Shown one piece after another: positions 26,062 to 37,070 of a stretch of 64,000 nt of DNA. Each line of letters opens with the position of its first letter. Within the stretch, counting starts at the first letter, position 1. The position numbers were made by a program, and so were the translations under genes. Source of the DNA: Erpobdella octoculata. Taxonomy: Eukaryota; Annelida; Clitellata; Hirudinida; Erpobdellidae. The DNA lies in assembly GCA_963978895.1 (NCBI GenBank), contig OZ022244.1, positions 8,958,423 through 9,022,422 of the forward strand, given 5' to 3'. The notes beneath the pieces were generated by a model, which was not told the DNA's origin, did no database searches, and saw nothing but the letters and a program-made list of their open reading frames with translations.

Positions 26062-26201
26062 TGCTGATGCAATCGAATTAAATCAAAACCACGTTTATTC
26101 ACATCACTCGGAAAACAACAACAACAATCAGAACAACATACACGAGGTGGTATATCACACCATAGACAATACATAGATAACATCTCACCATAGACACTAC
26201 A
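26062..26201 (-). repeat. 3' LTR of the gypsy element
   Basis: 140-bp direct repeat partner of 29418-29551, TG...CA ends on the minus strand, preceded on that strand by a purine-rich tract. It includes an AATAAA hexamer usable for polyadenylation (GTGAATAAACG). Confidence 0.9.
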
Positions 26202-26378
26202 ATCCCTCCTTTCTCAAACTGTTTGTCAAACATACATCAATCAACAATGTTCACAGCATCAAAACTGTTCTCAAAATAATAGCAAAACATTCAAGACATC
26301 AAATAAAACAATTAAATTTGTCCAAAACAATCGTATCAAACAGGGATTATTCTGCCCCATTTGACGACTTCAAAATTT

Positions 26379-29300
26379 TCAATTCAACACAAAGTCATTG
26401 AATCTTGCAGGAGTACGAGTCGTTCGACCAGATCTCGTAGTAATCGGCTTCCTGGTAGTAGACAGAGCTGGTTGTTCTATTGTCGGTCTTGGTTGACAAT
26501 CATCTTCTGTCTCGTTCGGTGGATCTTCTTCAAAAGTTTGAGGGTCTGTTGTCTGTTCATCTACTGTCACTGTCACTGGTTCCACAAACTTTTTTACATG
26601 AGCAGAATTACGAACCAATTGATTTCCGTTTTCTGATTCAACTGTAAGTTTGCTTCCGCTTTTGCTCAGAACTGTGAATGGAACTTCATGGTATCGAGGT
26701 GTTAATTTGTCTCTTTTCGGTTGTTGTAGAAGAACTTTGTCACCTTGTTGAATTTCACACCTTTGTGCATTTCTGCGATCATCGGCATAATCTTTTCCAC
26801 GCTGTTTGTTTTCTGCATCTTTATCTCGAGCTGTTAGATCTGTGTCGACGTCGTCATTGAATTCTGGAAGTTTTGTTCTTATTTCTCGTCTGAACATTCT
26901 CTTGGCTGGAGATACGCCAGTAGTTTCATGTGGCGTGCTTCTATAAGCAATCAATAGTTTGTAAAGTTCGGATTTCCAGTCTTTTCCCTCGGCTGTGGCA
27001 ATTCTCATGGATTTCAACATCGTTCGATTTTGCCGTTCAATTTCCCCGTTTGCTTGTGGCCATAGGGGTATACTAGTTCGATGCTGTATTCCATGTTGTT
27101 CCAGGTAGTTTTCAAATTCTCCTGAAACTAATTGTCCGTTTTTAATGAAATCGGATATCCGTGAGTTGCAAAAATCTTGTCACAGGCTTTGATTACATCT
27201 GCTGATGTTATACTTGTCAATATTTCAATGTCAAAATATCGACTGTAGTAATCAACAATAGCAAATATATATTCGCCACTTGGCATTGGTCCTAGTAGAT
27301 CGGCTGCTGTATGCTGACATGGTTGAGTTGGCATTTCGGTTCTTGTCATCGGTTCTGGTGGAGAAGGTTTTGATACAAGTTGACAACCATAACAAGATTT
27401 GCAAACCTTTTCTGCATCGGAGTCTATGTTTGGCCACCAGACTTTCGTCCGTAATCGCTGTTTTGTCTTCACAATCCCTTGGTGACCTTCATGTGCTAAA
27501 TTAACAACTTGATCTCGCAGGGATTCGGGTATGACAATTCGGCAACCTCTTAGGACGAGTCTTCCAATTGCACATAATTCATTTCTCACAAATTTGAATT
27601 CTTTTGGGCATTTGTCCCAGTTTCCATCTAATAGGCATCTTCTGATGACTCTAAGCTTCTCGTCTTTGTCCGATTCTTGTTCAATTTCTCTTGTTGTCAA
27701 TGCTTTCGGTGTAGCAGAGATAGCAATTAATCGAACATATTCTTCCGCACTGTCAGATATTTGTTCATCTGATTCTTTTATTAACCGAGATAATGCATCT
27801 GCGGCCATCTCACTGCCAGGTATATGCTTTACTGTGAAATCATATGGCTGCAGTCGCAACACCCAACGTTCAATACGTGCACTCGGCCTGGACTTCGGTG
27901 AGTAAATATATATCAACGGTTTATGATCAGTAACTATTTCAAATCGAATTCCATATAAGTATTGATGAAAACGTTCGCAAGCCCATACAATGCCTAAAGC
28001 TTCACGTTCTGTCTGAGAGTATCTTCTCTCAACAGATGACAAACTTCTGCTAGCATAACAAATAACATGTTTTTTATCAGCTTGTTGTTGTACTAACATT
28101 GCTCCTAGACCAACAGGACTGGCATCCACGACGATTTCTGTCGGAGCGTCCCTCTGAAAATGAGCTAACTTTCCAGCTTTGTTCAGTGACATTTTCAACA
28201 TCTGAAAAGCTTGATCTTCTTTTGAACCCCAACTGAAATTGCAGGAACTTCTTGTAAGCTTCCTCAGAGGTTCCGCAATCGTTGCTAGGTTAGGAATAAA
28301 CTTTGCACTGAAATTCACAAGTCCTAAGAAACTTCTGACTTCTGAACTGTTCTTTGGTGGTCTTGCTTCCATAACAGCTTTAACACGATCTTGTGTTGGA
28401 CATATTCCACTGACATGATGTCCAAAATATTCTAACTCTGACATTCTGATCAGACATTTGCCTTTGTTTATAGTCAAACCGTGTTTTGCAAGTGTTTCTA
28501 TGCATTTGAGTAGTCGAGAATCATGCTCGCAATCATCTTTCCCATGAATTATTAGGTCATCTGAAATGTTTTCAACACCTTTGCATCTTGACATAACTTG
28601 TTGGATTATGTTTTGGAAAAGTTCCGGAGCAGAACTGATTCCGAATAATAATCTCTTGTATCGGAAAATTCCAACATGACATGCAAATGTAGTTATTTCT
28701 CTTGATTTTTCACTTAATTCCACCTGATGGAATCCATTCTGAAGATCAATCTTGGAGAACACTTTGCTGCCATTCATACGATGCATAATTTCATCAACTG
28801 TCGGAATAGGATGACGTTCTCTTATCACCGCAGTGTTTGCCATTCTCATATCGACACAAACTCGAATATCACCAGATGGCTTCGGAATTATCACCAGAGG
28901 AGACAACCATGGTGTTGGTCCACTCACAGGCTCAATAATGTCACTTTTCAGTAATTCTTGAATCTTTGCTTCTAGCTTTTCCTGCATTGCAAATGGAACA
29001 CGACGTGAGCGCTGTGCTATTGGTCTCACATTTGGGTCGATGTGAATTGTTGCTTGATAGTCTTTCAGCTTCCCAATTCCTTTAATTACTTCTGGATAGC
29101 GGTTCTGTATGTCAACAAGTGTGAGTTTATCTACTGTCATTGCACAGATATTTTCTCCAACTCTTAACACACCCAATTTTTCAGCCGTTTCCTTCCCCAA
29201 AATTGAACGACCATTTCCATCAATAACAATGAACTCAACTTCAGTTTTTCTGTTGCCAATTTCTGCGATTGTAAGAAACTTTCCGATGCACACCAGTGGT

Positions 29301-29417
29301 TCCTTTGCTCCATATGGATATAAACGTTTACTCGTTTGTTCAGTTTTGGCACGAATTTTGCATTTCTTCAGACGTTCCCATGTGTTCTTATCAACTATGT
29401 TCGCAGTCGAGCCAATG
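26379..29417 (-). pseudogene. Gypsy pol: protease remnant, RT, RNase H and integrase
   Basis: From the LTR junction the frame reads the GSTANIVD end of the protease active site without its Asp, a retropepsin tail (SILGKETAEKLGVL), RT motifs (FSKIDLQNGFHQVEL, LLFGISSAPELFQ, ISDD at the catalytic box), RNase H (EIVVDASPVGLGAML, TDHKPL), the integrase HHCC zinc finger (HEGHQG, CKSCYGCQ) and the first two integrase acidic residues (AADLLGPM, KTDN). A one-base frameshift near 27128 separates this from the third acidic residue (NGEIERQNRTMLKS) and the C-terminal part (26379-27020), a chromodomain-free tail ending in an Arg/Thr-rich stretch. Otherwise the frame is open for about 800 codons, so the copy is fairly young. 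Confidence 0.88.
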
Positions 29418-29551
29418 TGCTGATGCAATCGAATTAAATCAAAACCACGTTTATTCACATCACTCGGAAAACAACAATCAGAACAACATACACGAGGTGG
29501 TATATCACACCATAGACAATACATAGATAACATCTCACCATAGACACTACA
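29418..29551 (-). repeat. 5' LTR of the gypsy element
   Basis: 134-bp copy of the 26062-26201 repeat. Its inner end, CATCAGCA, is followed directly by CATTGGCTCGAC of the protease region instead of a primer-binding site. Confidence 0.9.
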
Positions 29552-30109
29552 ATCTCAATAACTGGAAATGGGAAAACATTAAAATTCAGTATTTAAGTTT
29601 TTTTTAAATAATTAAATACGTGTTTCATTGTTTTTCGAAAAATTAGTTTCCGAGCTTTGATGTTTGGTGCCTCAGTTCAGTTCAGCACGGAACGAGCCTG
29701 GCCTTGACTTATGTGCTTATAAAACGGGCCGGCTCGGGCCTGAAATTTTCTGTTTATAAAATAAGCCGAATAGGGTTCAAAAAACCGTGTAAAGCTCTAT
29801 GGGTTAGAGTACTGCACGGACCGGGCCAGGCCGTGATTTTAGGGTTTTCAGATGGACTGGACCGGATCTGAAATCAAGCCGGGCTGGACCGATTTTTTTT
29901 GAAAACTTAAGCCTGTAAAAACGGACTGGGCCTGGCCCAAATTAGACGGGCCGGGCTTAGAACTTTGGCTCACGAAACGGGCCGTCCATGTTGTCGACGG
30001 GCCGGGCCGATCTGGGTCATGAAAAATCAGCCCGTGCAGTACTCAACTATGGATGCACGGTTCAAATTTTCTAATTTCAAGCGAGCGTAGCCGCGACAGG
30101 CACTGCTAG
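29552..30109 (+). mobile_element. Helitron-like element, 3' part, split by the gypsy insertion
   Basis: Begins with the same repeat as the 10.5 and 60.6 kb arrays (AAATACGTGTTTCATTG, then a TTAGTTTCC motif); the part on the other side of the gypsy insert lies at about 25945-26061. It then contains GGGCCGGGC-rich blocks like those at 61.5-62.2 kb and ends with a hairpin-like GCGAGCGTAGCCGCGACAGG and CTAG at 30106-30109 followed by T. Confidence 0.6.
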
Positions 30110-30426
30110 TAAATATATAAAAAAATTTGAACTTCACTATAAAAGGAACATTTTATTCAGTCTTCATCTTTGTTAAATATTTATATTATGCCAAGTTTCA
30201 CCTCGATCGAATCACGAGAAGTGGTACAATCTCAATTTACGAGTCTATGTATATATATGTGTGTGTGTGAGTGAACTGAAATTTTGATAGAATGCATTGT
30301 CATCGATGACAAGCCTATCTGCCAAGTTTTTTTTAGTTTTTTTTTTCAATTTTTTATAACCAAATAATTTTCCAGGTTAAAAATGCCTATGTACAACCAC
30401 CAAAGGTTATTTCCTAATCATCATCA

Positions 30427-33400
30427 TCATCGACCGACTACGTTTCGTCCGGACCTGTTGGTCCCTCCACTCCGCAGACGACAATATCTGAGCTTCCATT
30501 TCTCTCCTTTGGCCTCCGTGGCTTCCCTTCTAACATCCTCAGCGGTGATACTCCTTCTGTCACAACCCATGTATGTTGACATCTGGTCGAGGTATGACAT
30601 TCGTGGACGGCCGCGTCTGTTGCTAGCTCTCACGTTCGATGTATACAGCATGTATATATTTGCCGGTTCATCCTGGTTCATACGTAGGCAGTGACCAGTG
30701 AAAGACATCTGACGATGACGGATCAATGTGCTGATAGGAGCTGACTGTACTCTGTCGTACAGGTCCTCATTTGTCATACGATCCTCTGACTGAACCACAC
30801 CGATCATCCTGCGATAACACTTTCTGGCAAACACGTCCAATTTAATCGACAAACTTTTTGTCACAAGCCAGGATTCACATCCATACAACAAAATCGATAC
30901 ACATGCAGCGTTGAAGAAGCGCACTCTCAGCATCACACCGACGTGTCTGGAGGTGAGGATCTTCTCCAGTTTGTGGAAGGCCCCCCATGCAAGTGCGATT
31001 CTGGCCTCAATATCTTTGACATCTGAGTTCATGTGAGAACCAAGATATTTGAAGTCCTGGACCACTTCTACTTTTTCGCCGTCGATTGTGAGGTGCGGTG
31101 CATTAAAATCTTCAGGGATGTTGAGACGCATCTGTACGGTCTTCATGGTGTTTACTTCCAGCCCAACCTTTTTTGATTCTTCGTTGAGAGCATTCAGTTG
31201 TCGCTGTGCACCTTCTATTGAGTTCTCCAACAGGGCTATGTCATCCGCAAAGTCGAGGTCATTAATCCTCCTCTCCGCCTGTCTTGATCCATTGCGACGG
31301 TGTGTCAGATAGCCGAAACCATGTTCCGCTCGTCTCATGACATAATCGATTACAATGACAAACAAGAAAGGGGCTAAGACATCTCCCTGTAGGACTCCTG
31401 TGGTGATACTGAATGGCTCGGATAGTTCCCCTTCAACAAAGACCTGGCTAGATGAATTTTCATATAGTACTTTTATGGCTGAGACTATCCTATTGGGAAT
31501 GCCATAGTGTCTTAATATTGCAAACATCATATCCCGATCAATCGAATCAAATGCTTTTTTGAAGTCGATGAATGTGACGAACAGCGGGATATTCTGACTA
31601 TATGCTCCGTCCATGATACGTCTCAAGATGTTAATCTGTTGAACACAACTACGTCCAATTCTGAACCCAGCTTGGTTTTTCCTTAACAGCTTGTCAATTG
31701 GAGTTCTAATGCGGTTGAGAAGCATTAGATTGTAAACCTTTGCTGCTATGGACATGAGAGAGATACCTCTGTAGTTAGTCATCAGTTGGAGATTTCCTTT
31801 TTTTGGCACGGTGACGATGATATTGGATGTCCAGGTACTGGGCGCGTGGAGATTGTCAAAAACCAAGTTGCAGATAAAATAGATTTGCTCTCTGATGAAG
31901 CTTCCGCCTTTCTTGAGTACCTCTGCAGTGAGCGCATAGTCCAAGCCCGGAGCTCTATTTGACTTGAGGTGCTTTATGGCCTCGTTCACTTCTCTTAAGC
32001 TGAAGTTGGATGTTGATATCTCGTTGTTGTCATTCGATGGGACAGGATGATAGGCCGAGCTTGTAAACTTGCTTTTGTTGTTGAGAAGATTGTTGAAGTA
32101 AGTTCTCCACTCATTCAAGCCATCCTCCTTGGACGCAGGTGGTTTCCCATCGAGTTTGCGCACCCTTACAGGATGTTTTTTATCACCGCCGCCGATTCTG
32201 TCTATTATTTTCCAAACCTCATCATGTTGATTCTTCGAGGCAGCCGCCTCCAGATCACTGAGCTGTGTCTCAAGGTAGGTCCTTTTATCCATGATAAGAG
32301 ACTCATTAGCTTGCTCCCGGAGGCCTTTCCAAATCCTCTTATCCTCCACTGTTGAAGTCCTCATGTACCTTTCTTTTGCTCTGTCCTGTCTCCGCTGGAG
32401 GTGAATCGTCTGCTCCCCAACCCAGTGTGACCGTCTTTTTGTCCTCCGTTTGCCGAGAACCTTTTCACAGGTCTCCACCAGAGCTTTGTCCAAGCACTCT
32501 GCTCTTTTGTCGATCTCCTCTAGATGGTTAGAGATCCGCAGGTCGTCGAAAAGAGCCTCGAAGCGATTCCTCAACTCCAGGTCAAAAGACCGTTGCACCA
32601 ATGCATCATCCAATCTGCAGGTATTAAAGACGTCTCTCCTGAGTTTTCTACTTTTGGTCACTCTTAGCCTTATTCTGATCTTGGCAGACACAAAGCGATG
32701 ATCCGAACCAACGTCTATTGAGTTGAAGGCACGACAGTCAGTCAAAGAGGAATACCATTTAGCTCTTATAAGTATGTGGTCAAGCTGGTATTTCTCAGCT
32801 CTGGGGTCAGTGTAGGTGTATAGATGTCTGCGCTGGTGTTGAAAACGGCCGTGGGCCGGCCTCATTCCAGCTGATTCGCATAGATCGATCAATCTCTGGC
32901 CATTATTGTTTGTGAGCTCGTGGTAGCAATATCCTCCGACGATCCGTGGATGCACTGGACGACTAGTGTTTCCAATACGAGCGTTGAAGTCACCAGCAGC
33001 CAGTACAACTGTGTGGGGTGGGATTGAAATGATTAGTTTTTCTAAGTCATCGTAGAATTTGTCCTTCAATCCCTCATTTTTGTCCGACTCCGTGGGAGCA
33101 TAAGCTGAGATGATACTTAACCTAGGGTTACCACCAAGATGCATCACCATTATACGATCAGATATTTTCTCCAACGAAGTGACCATGGCAGCAACTCTTT
33201 GGCTGTAGAGCATTGCCACCCCATGGCATTCAGCAGTTGAAGATGCATCGGAACAAGCAAGAGTCCAGCCAGGTTTTGGAGTGTCAAACTGTATACCCTC
33301 ACAGTCCGTTTGGAGCCGATGCTCCTGTAAAGCAACAAAGTCAACGCTGTACTCCTCGCAGCCGATGATGATCCTCTGAATTTTGTGCCTGATTCCCCCG

Positions 33401-33624
33401 CTATCCCTGAGGGTTCGGACGTTGTAGGTTCCGATTTTGAAATCCCGTTTACCTTTCCTAGATGCTTTATGTCGCCAGACGATGTCATCAGCAGTGTGAC
33501 TTCGGGTTATCCCGCTTTCATCACACTCCGTCATTAAAGAGTTTTGTCGTCTGGAGACGTCAGCTGGGTTGCCCGGAATGGGTACTTCAGAAATTGTTTT
33601 CGTAGCAGAATAAATTCCTGGCAA
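30427..33624 (-). CDS. RTE-like LINE polyprotein (endonuclease plus reverse transcriptase), uninterrupted
   Basis: A single open frame of 1065 codons. Apurinic-type endonuclease: IGTYNVRTL with Asn68, LQEHR with Glu101, GDFNARIG with Asp212 and Asn214, GSDHR with Asp308 and His309. Reverse transcriptase: SNRAPGLDY, NYRGISLMSIAAKVYN, AGFRIGRSC, TFIDFKKAFDSIDR, GVLQGDVLAPFLF and the catalytic box DFADDIALL near residue 790; then FKYLGSHMNSD and LLYGCESWLV. The stop codon lies in a (GAT)n run (30415-30431), so the 3' UTR is almost nil, which together with motif content suits the RTE group. The 5' side has a tandem pair of about 70 bp. All catalytic residues I can check are present, so this copy may be able to move; clade assignment is by eye. 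Confidence 0.9.
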   Translation of the reverse strand: MPGIYSATKTISEVPIPGNPADVSRRQNSLMTECDESGITRSHTADDIVWRHKASRKGKRDFKIGTYNVRTLRDSGGIRHKIQRIIIGCEEYSVDFVALQEHRLQTDCEGIQFDTPKPGWTLACSDASSTAECHGVAMLYSQRVAAMVTSLEKISDRIMVMHLGGNPRLSIISAYAPTESDKNEGLKDKFYDDLEKLIISIPPHTVVLAAGDFNARIGNTSRPVHPRIVGGYCYHELTNNNGQRLIDLCESAGMRPAHGRFQHQRRHLYTYTDPRAEKYQLDHILIRAKWYSSLTDCRAFNSIDVGSDHRFVSAKIRIRLRVTKSRKLRRDVFNTCRLDDALVQRSFDLELRNRFEALFDDLRISNHLEEIDKRAECLDKALVETCEKVLGKRRTKRRSHWVGEQTIHLQRRQDRAKERYMRTSTVEDKRIWKGLREQANESLIMDKRTYLETQLSDLEAAASKNQHDEVWKIIDRIGGGDKKHPVRVRKLDGKPPASKEDGLNEWRTYFNNLLNNKSKFTSSAYHPVPSNDNNEISTSNFSLREVNEAIKHLKSNRAPGLDYALTAEVLKKGGSFIREQIYFICNLVFDNLHAPSTWTSNIIVTVPKKGNLQLMTNYRGISLMSIAAKVYNLMLLNRIRTPIDKLLRKNQAGFRIGRSCVQQINILRRIMDGAYSQNIPLFVTFIDFKKAFDSIDRDMMFAILRHYGIPNRIVSAIKVLYENSSSQVFVEGELSEPFSITTGVLQGDVLAPFLFVIVIDYVMRRAEHGFGYLTHRRNGSRQAERRINDLDFADDIALLENSIEGAQRQLNALNEESKKVGLEVNTMKTVQMRLNIPEDFNAPHLTIDGEKVEVVQDFKYLGSHMNSDVKDIEARIALAWGAFHKLEKILTSRHVGVMLRVRFFNAACVSILLYGCESWLVTKSLSIKLDVFARKCYRRMIGVVQSEDRMTNEDLYDRVQSAPISTLIRHRQMSFTGHCLRMNQDEPANIYMLYTSNVRASNRRGRPRMSYLDQMSTYMGCDRRSITAEDVRREATEAKGEKWKLRYCRLRSGGTNRSGRNVVGR

Positions 33625-33965
33625 TTAGGTTGCTAGCCTTAGGAACCAGAGGTTTGAAATCGAGGTTATCCTTCCCCTAGATGGGCTGCCCTCCCGGGTT
33701 AACGAACCCCATCTGTCCATTGGTTTGAAATCAGGGTTTTCCTTCCCCTAGATGGGCTGCCCTCCCGGACTAACGAACCCCATCTGTCCGAAGCTTCTGG
33801 TTTTTAGGCGCCAGAGATTCGCCTTCGCCCCTTCTCCTGTTAGTAAAAGCAGTTCCGCCAACGAGCAGGCCAGGAGCTGGACTTGGTTATCAGAGGCTGT
33901 ATGAGACGCATGCCGTTGGGAGTATTTTATAGGCAACTGGGAGCTTATCCCCAGTACCCACTCCC
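33625..33965 (-). promoter_or_regulatory. 5' UTR of the RTE-like LINE with two direct repeats
   Basis: Two copies of an approximately 70-bp unit (33652-33721 and 33722-33791) share TCCTTCCCCTAGATGGGCTG and AACGAACCCCATCTGTCC. Position and duplication suggest an internal promoter region, as in other LINEs with repeated 5' monomers. The element's 5' end is probably near 33965. Confidence 0.55.
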
Positions 33966-34699
33966 GGCAATGATAACATTAAAATTTAGTTTACGTAATT
34001 TAGTAACGTAACCCTCTTTCCCAGTGGGCACTTTGGGCAAGTGCCCAGGGCCCCCCGATCGATAGGGGCCCACTCAGATCAAATACAAAGTCTATCAATT
34101 TTGCACTAACCTGTAAATGCTAAAAGAATTACTTTTGTTGACTATAATACATTTATCTATTCGTTTCATGTGATCTATATATATAAAAATGAATGTTTGT
34201 ATATATGTATATATATATTCATGTCCTTTATGCATTGCTACACCATTCATCCGATCGTAATGAAATTTTCACACAACCTTGATAGTCAAGGGGAATCAAA
34301 TATAGAGAAAAATTTTTTGAAATCCGTCACAAAATGAGCGGAGCGGAGCGGAGCGGAGCGGGTGAGCGAGCGGGAACTATGTATGTGCGTATGTATGTGT
34401 GTATGTATGTATGTGTATGTGCATGTATGTGTGTCTGTGTTTATGTATGTACTAGCGGAGATACCCGGCGTTGCCCGGGTTTTTTAGAGGTTTTTCTAAT
34501 GTTTGTCTCTTTCTCTCCCGTTTCCTTTCCCACTTGCTTTCCCACTCCTGTTCGCTTTCCCGTTTTCGGTCATTTTCCCGCTGCCGGTCGCATTCCCGCT
34601 CCCGCTCGCTGTCCGTTCCGGGTCGCATTCCCGCTCCCACTCGCTGTCCGTTCCGGGTCGCTTTCCCGTTTCTATAATAGACAAACTAACCCACAAACA

Positions 34700-34815
<116 letters not shown>

Positions 34816-34869
34816 TAACAAATCTATTTTACGTTTTATAGGCTAACAGAAGTTATGAAAGAATGGAAA

Positions 34870-35165
34870 AGAGAAAATGAGCGTGAACGGGAACGGGAAC
34901 GGGAGAGCAACTGTGACCGGGAATGGGAGAGCAAGCATGACCGGGAACGGGAGAGCAAGCGTGAGCGGGAACGGGAAAGCGACAGGGAACGGGAAAGCGA
35001 CCGGGAACGGGAAAGCGACCGGGAACGGGAAAGCGACCGGGAACGCGGAAAGCGACCGGGAACGCGGAAAGCGACTGGAATCGGGAGAGCAAGCTTGGAG
35101 CTGGAAAGCGACCGGGAGCTGGAAAACGACCGAGAGCGGAAAAGCGACCGGGAACGCGACGAAAA
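34870..35165. repeat. GA-rich minisatellite, units of about 18 bp
   Basis: Repeated CGGGAACGGGAAAGCGAC units. The inverse array is at 34510-34675; similar arrays occur at 44640-44825 (inverted) and 44965-45175. Arg/Glu-rich frames over it are artefacts of the repeat. Confidence 0.9.
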
Positions 35166-35399
35166 CGGGAAAGTGGAGAAGGAAACAGGAGCGAGAGGGA
35201 CAAACATTAGAAAAACCTCTAAAAACCTCGGGCAACGCCGGGTAACCCCGCTAGTTGTTAATAAAAATAAATATTTAACCTTGTTTATCTATTTTATTTG
35301 TCTATTTTAACAAAATAATGTTCTGTCAAAATCATAGGGGCCCCATTATCCTAATATGCCCAGGGCCTCCAATAGGTTAAAGACGGTCTTAACGGTGAT

Positions 35400-36530
35400 A
35401 AGGTTGTTGCTCGATGCGCAAACTGTCCTTGTACAAAAACATTTTCAAGCTATTTATCTGCATCTGCTAACTTTCTAACCCATCTCGATCTGGCAAATGA
35501 CTCGCAGCTTGATGTTTTTCTACCCCCACATCACTGTTGTACAAGGCATACCCTAAACCTAATTGGATCTCATGACATTCATGCGGCTTTGTCTGTAAAT
35601 GGTTCGTACAAGCGGCTCTAAAATTCGGCATTGACCAAGTCTCAAGCATTTTGGAGTGCTTCATCACGCAACCTATGGTTGCTGAAACCATGAAGGAGAT
35701 CTGTGCGAAGCAGCTTTTACTTCCTTATGCAACCAGATGGAACTCACAGTACAATGCTGTTTCCCGCTCATTGAGCTTAAAATGAAAATAAAGAAGTTGT
35801 ATGTAGCTCTGTCTTTGCCATTTTTCAAATAAATTGAGCTTGATTTTTTAGAAGTATATGCAACAGTACTTCGATCACTCACTTCAGCCATTGATATTCT
35901 ATAAGGTGAGAAAAATTTTTAATCTGGGCTACCTTCTACCAACCTATTAACCATACAGAACTCACTACAATTCCTTCTCAACGGTATGCCTTTACATTGT
36001 AATCCGTTGGCATCTGCTATTCTTAACGGTTTAAAGGTCCAATTTGAGTTTTTGTTAGAAATGGGCGATGATATGGCAAAAGAACATATTTTGGTGTATG
36101 TAACACATTCATTTTTTAAGATGTTATGGGTTCCCGAAGCAAAAAAAGACCCTTGACTGCAAGTGATTTTGGAATCTGCAAAACCGTTTAGAGCTAGAGA
36201 TATTGAGGTGCTTTATTCTACAACACTTCAACTTGCCAATATGATGATTTTTTTTCATTCATCCACGAAGCCGTGACACAGAGCGAAGAGAATGAAGAAA
36301 ATCGAGTTCAGCTTCGGTGTCTGCAGTACCTTGACAGTTCTGACAGAACATTGAGTGCTCTCAAGTCCTAATCAGTCGTCGAAGAGATGTTTATTAAATA
36401 CAACACACAAATCCCATCATCAGCTCCAGTGGAATGTCTTTTCAGTCCTGCAGGCCTAGTTTTTCCCCAACGACGAAATGGCCTCTCAGATGCAGCTTTT
36501 GAAAAGCAGTTCCTCAAGAAAAACCAGTGA
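35400..36530 (+). pseudogene. hAT transposase remnant
   Basis: Recognisable in order: a degraded zinc-finger (CANCPCTKTFSSYL), TLNLIGSHDIHAAL, the conserved TRWNSQYNAV at about 35735 and, at 36390-36530, the C-terminal dimerisation motif SSAPVECLFSPAGLVF with LSDAAFEKQFL. Many stops and frame changes lie between. Family proteins cut and paste DNA with 8-bp target duplications; this copy is dead. Its termini were not identified with confidence. Confidence 0.75.
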
Positions 36531-37070
36531 AATTATCTCACCAAAATGACTATTTTTATGATACCACATTATAATTAATTAAAACTGGAAAATCAACATG
36601 TATAATACAATAAAACATTATAAATAATTAAAACTGAGGATTGTATTTTGTATTTTGGAAACACTCTATTTTGCAATTTGTATTTCGAATACTTCGAACG
36701 CCCAGTATTTTGTATTAGTATGTAAACTACTTTCAAGGTAATAACTAGCATTTTGTATTTGGAATACTTTTAAGATTTATTTGTACATGCACTGATTGTA
36801 GGTTGCCAAAGCGGAAAGACAGGCGTAGCTAGGTTTTTGGCACCCGTGGACAAGGTCTAACAAATACGCCACTACAACTTCCCATGTGTAAACTTTTCCT
36901 GTAAACTATCTGCTGACCGGCTGTGGGGGGTAGTCGCACGTACTTTTTTCAAAAAATCTCCAAAAATAGCTGACGACCGGGAGAGTCGTAAAATGAAATA
37001 GCTTATGACCGAGACTATTAAAAAAAAATGCGTTCCTCCGAAAGTGATTTTTGTGCCCCTTTCCAAATGT

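Larger units (their letters stand above)
26062..29551 (-). mobile_element. Ty3/gypsy-type LTR retrotransposon lacking gag
   Basis: Bounded by direct repeats 26062-26201 and 29418-29551 (140 and 134 bp; they differ mainly by a 6-bp ACAACA run) that begin TGTAGTGTC and end CATCAGCA on the minus strand. A polypurine tract (GAGAAAGGAGGGAT, about 26202-26215) sits just inside the 3' LTR, as expected. The interior holds protease remnant, RT, RNase H and integrase, but the 5' LTR joins straight into the protease, so primer-binding site, gag and the protease catalytic Asp are missing. No clear target duplication; both flanks match the 157-bp Helitron-type repeat, so it landed in such an element. Confidence 0.9.

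Noticed and set aside
33748..33936. 62-codon frame upstream of the RTE-like LINE
   Set aside because: Lies in the repeated 5' leader, lacks motifs; no evidence for a separate ORF1.
34855..35310. Arg/Glu/Ser-repeat protein of about 150 residues
   Set aside because: Open in several frames on both strands because of an 18-bp repeat; it lies in a non-autonomous Helitron-like element.
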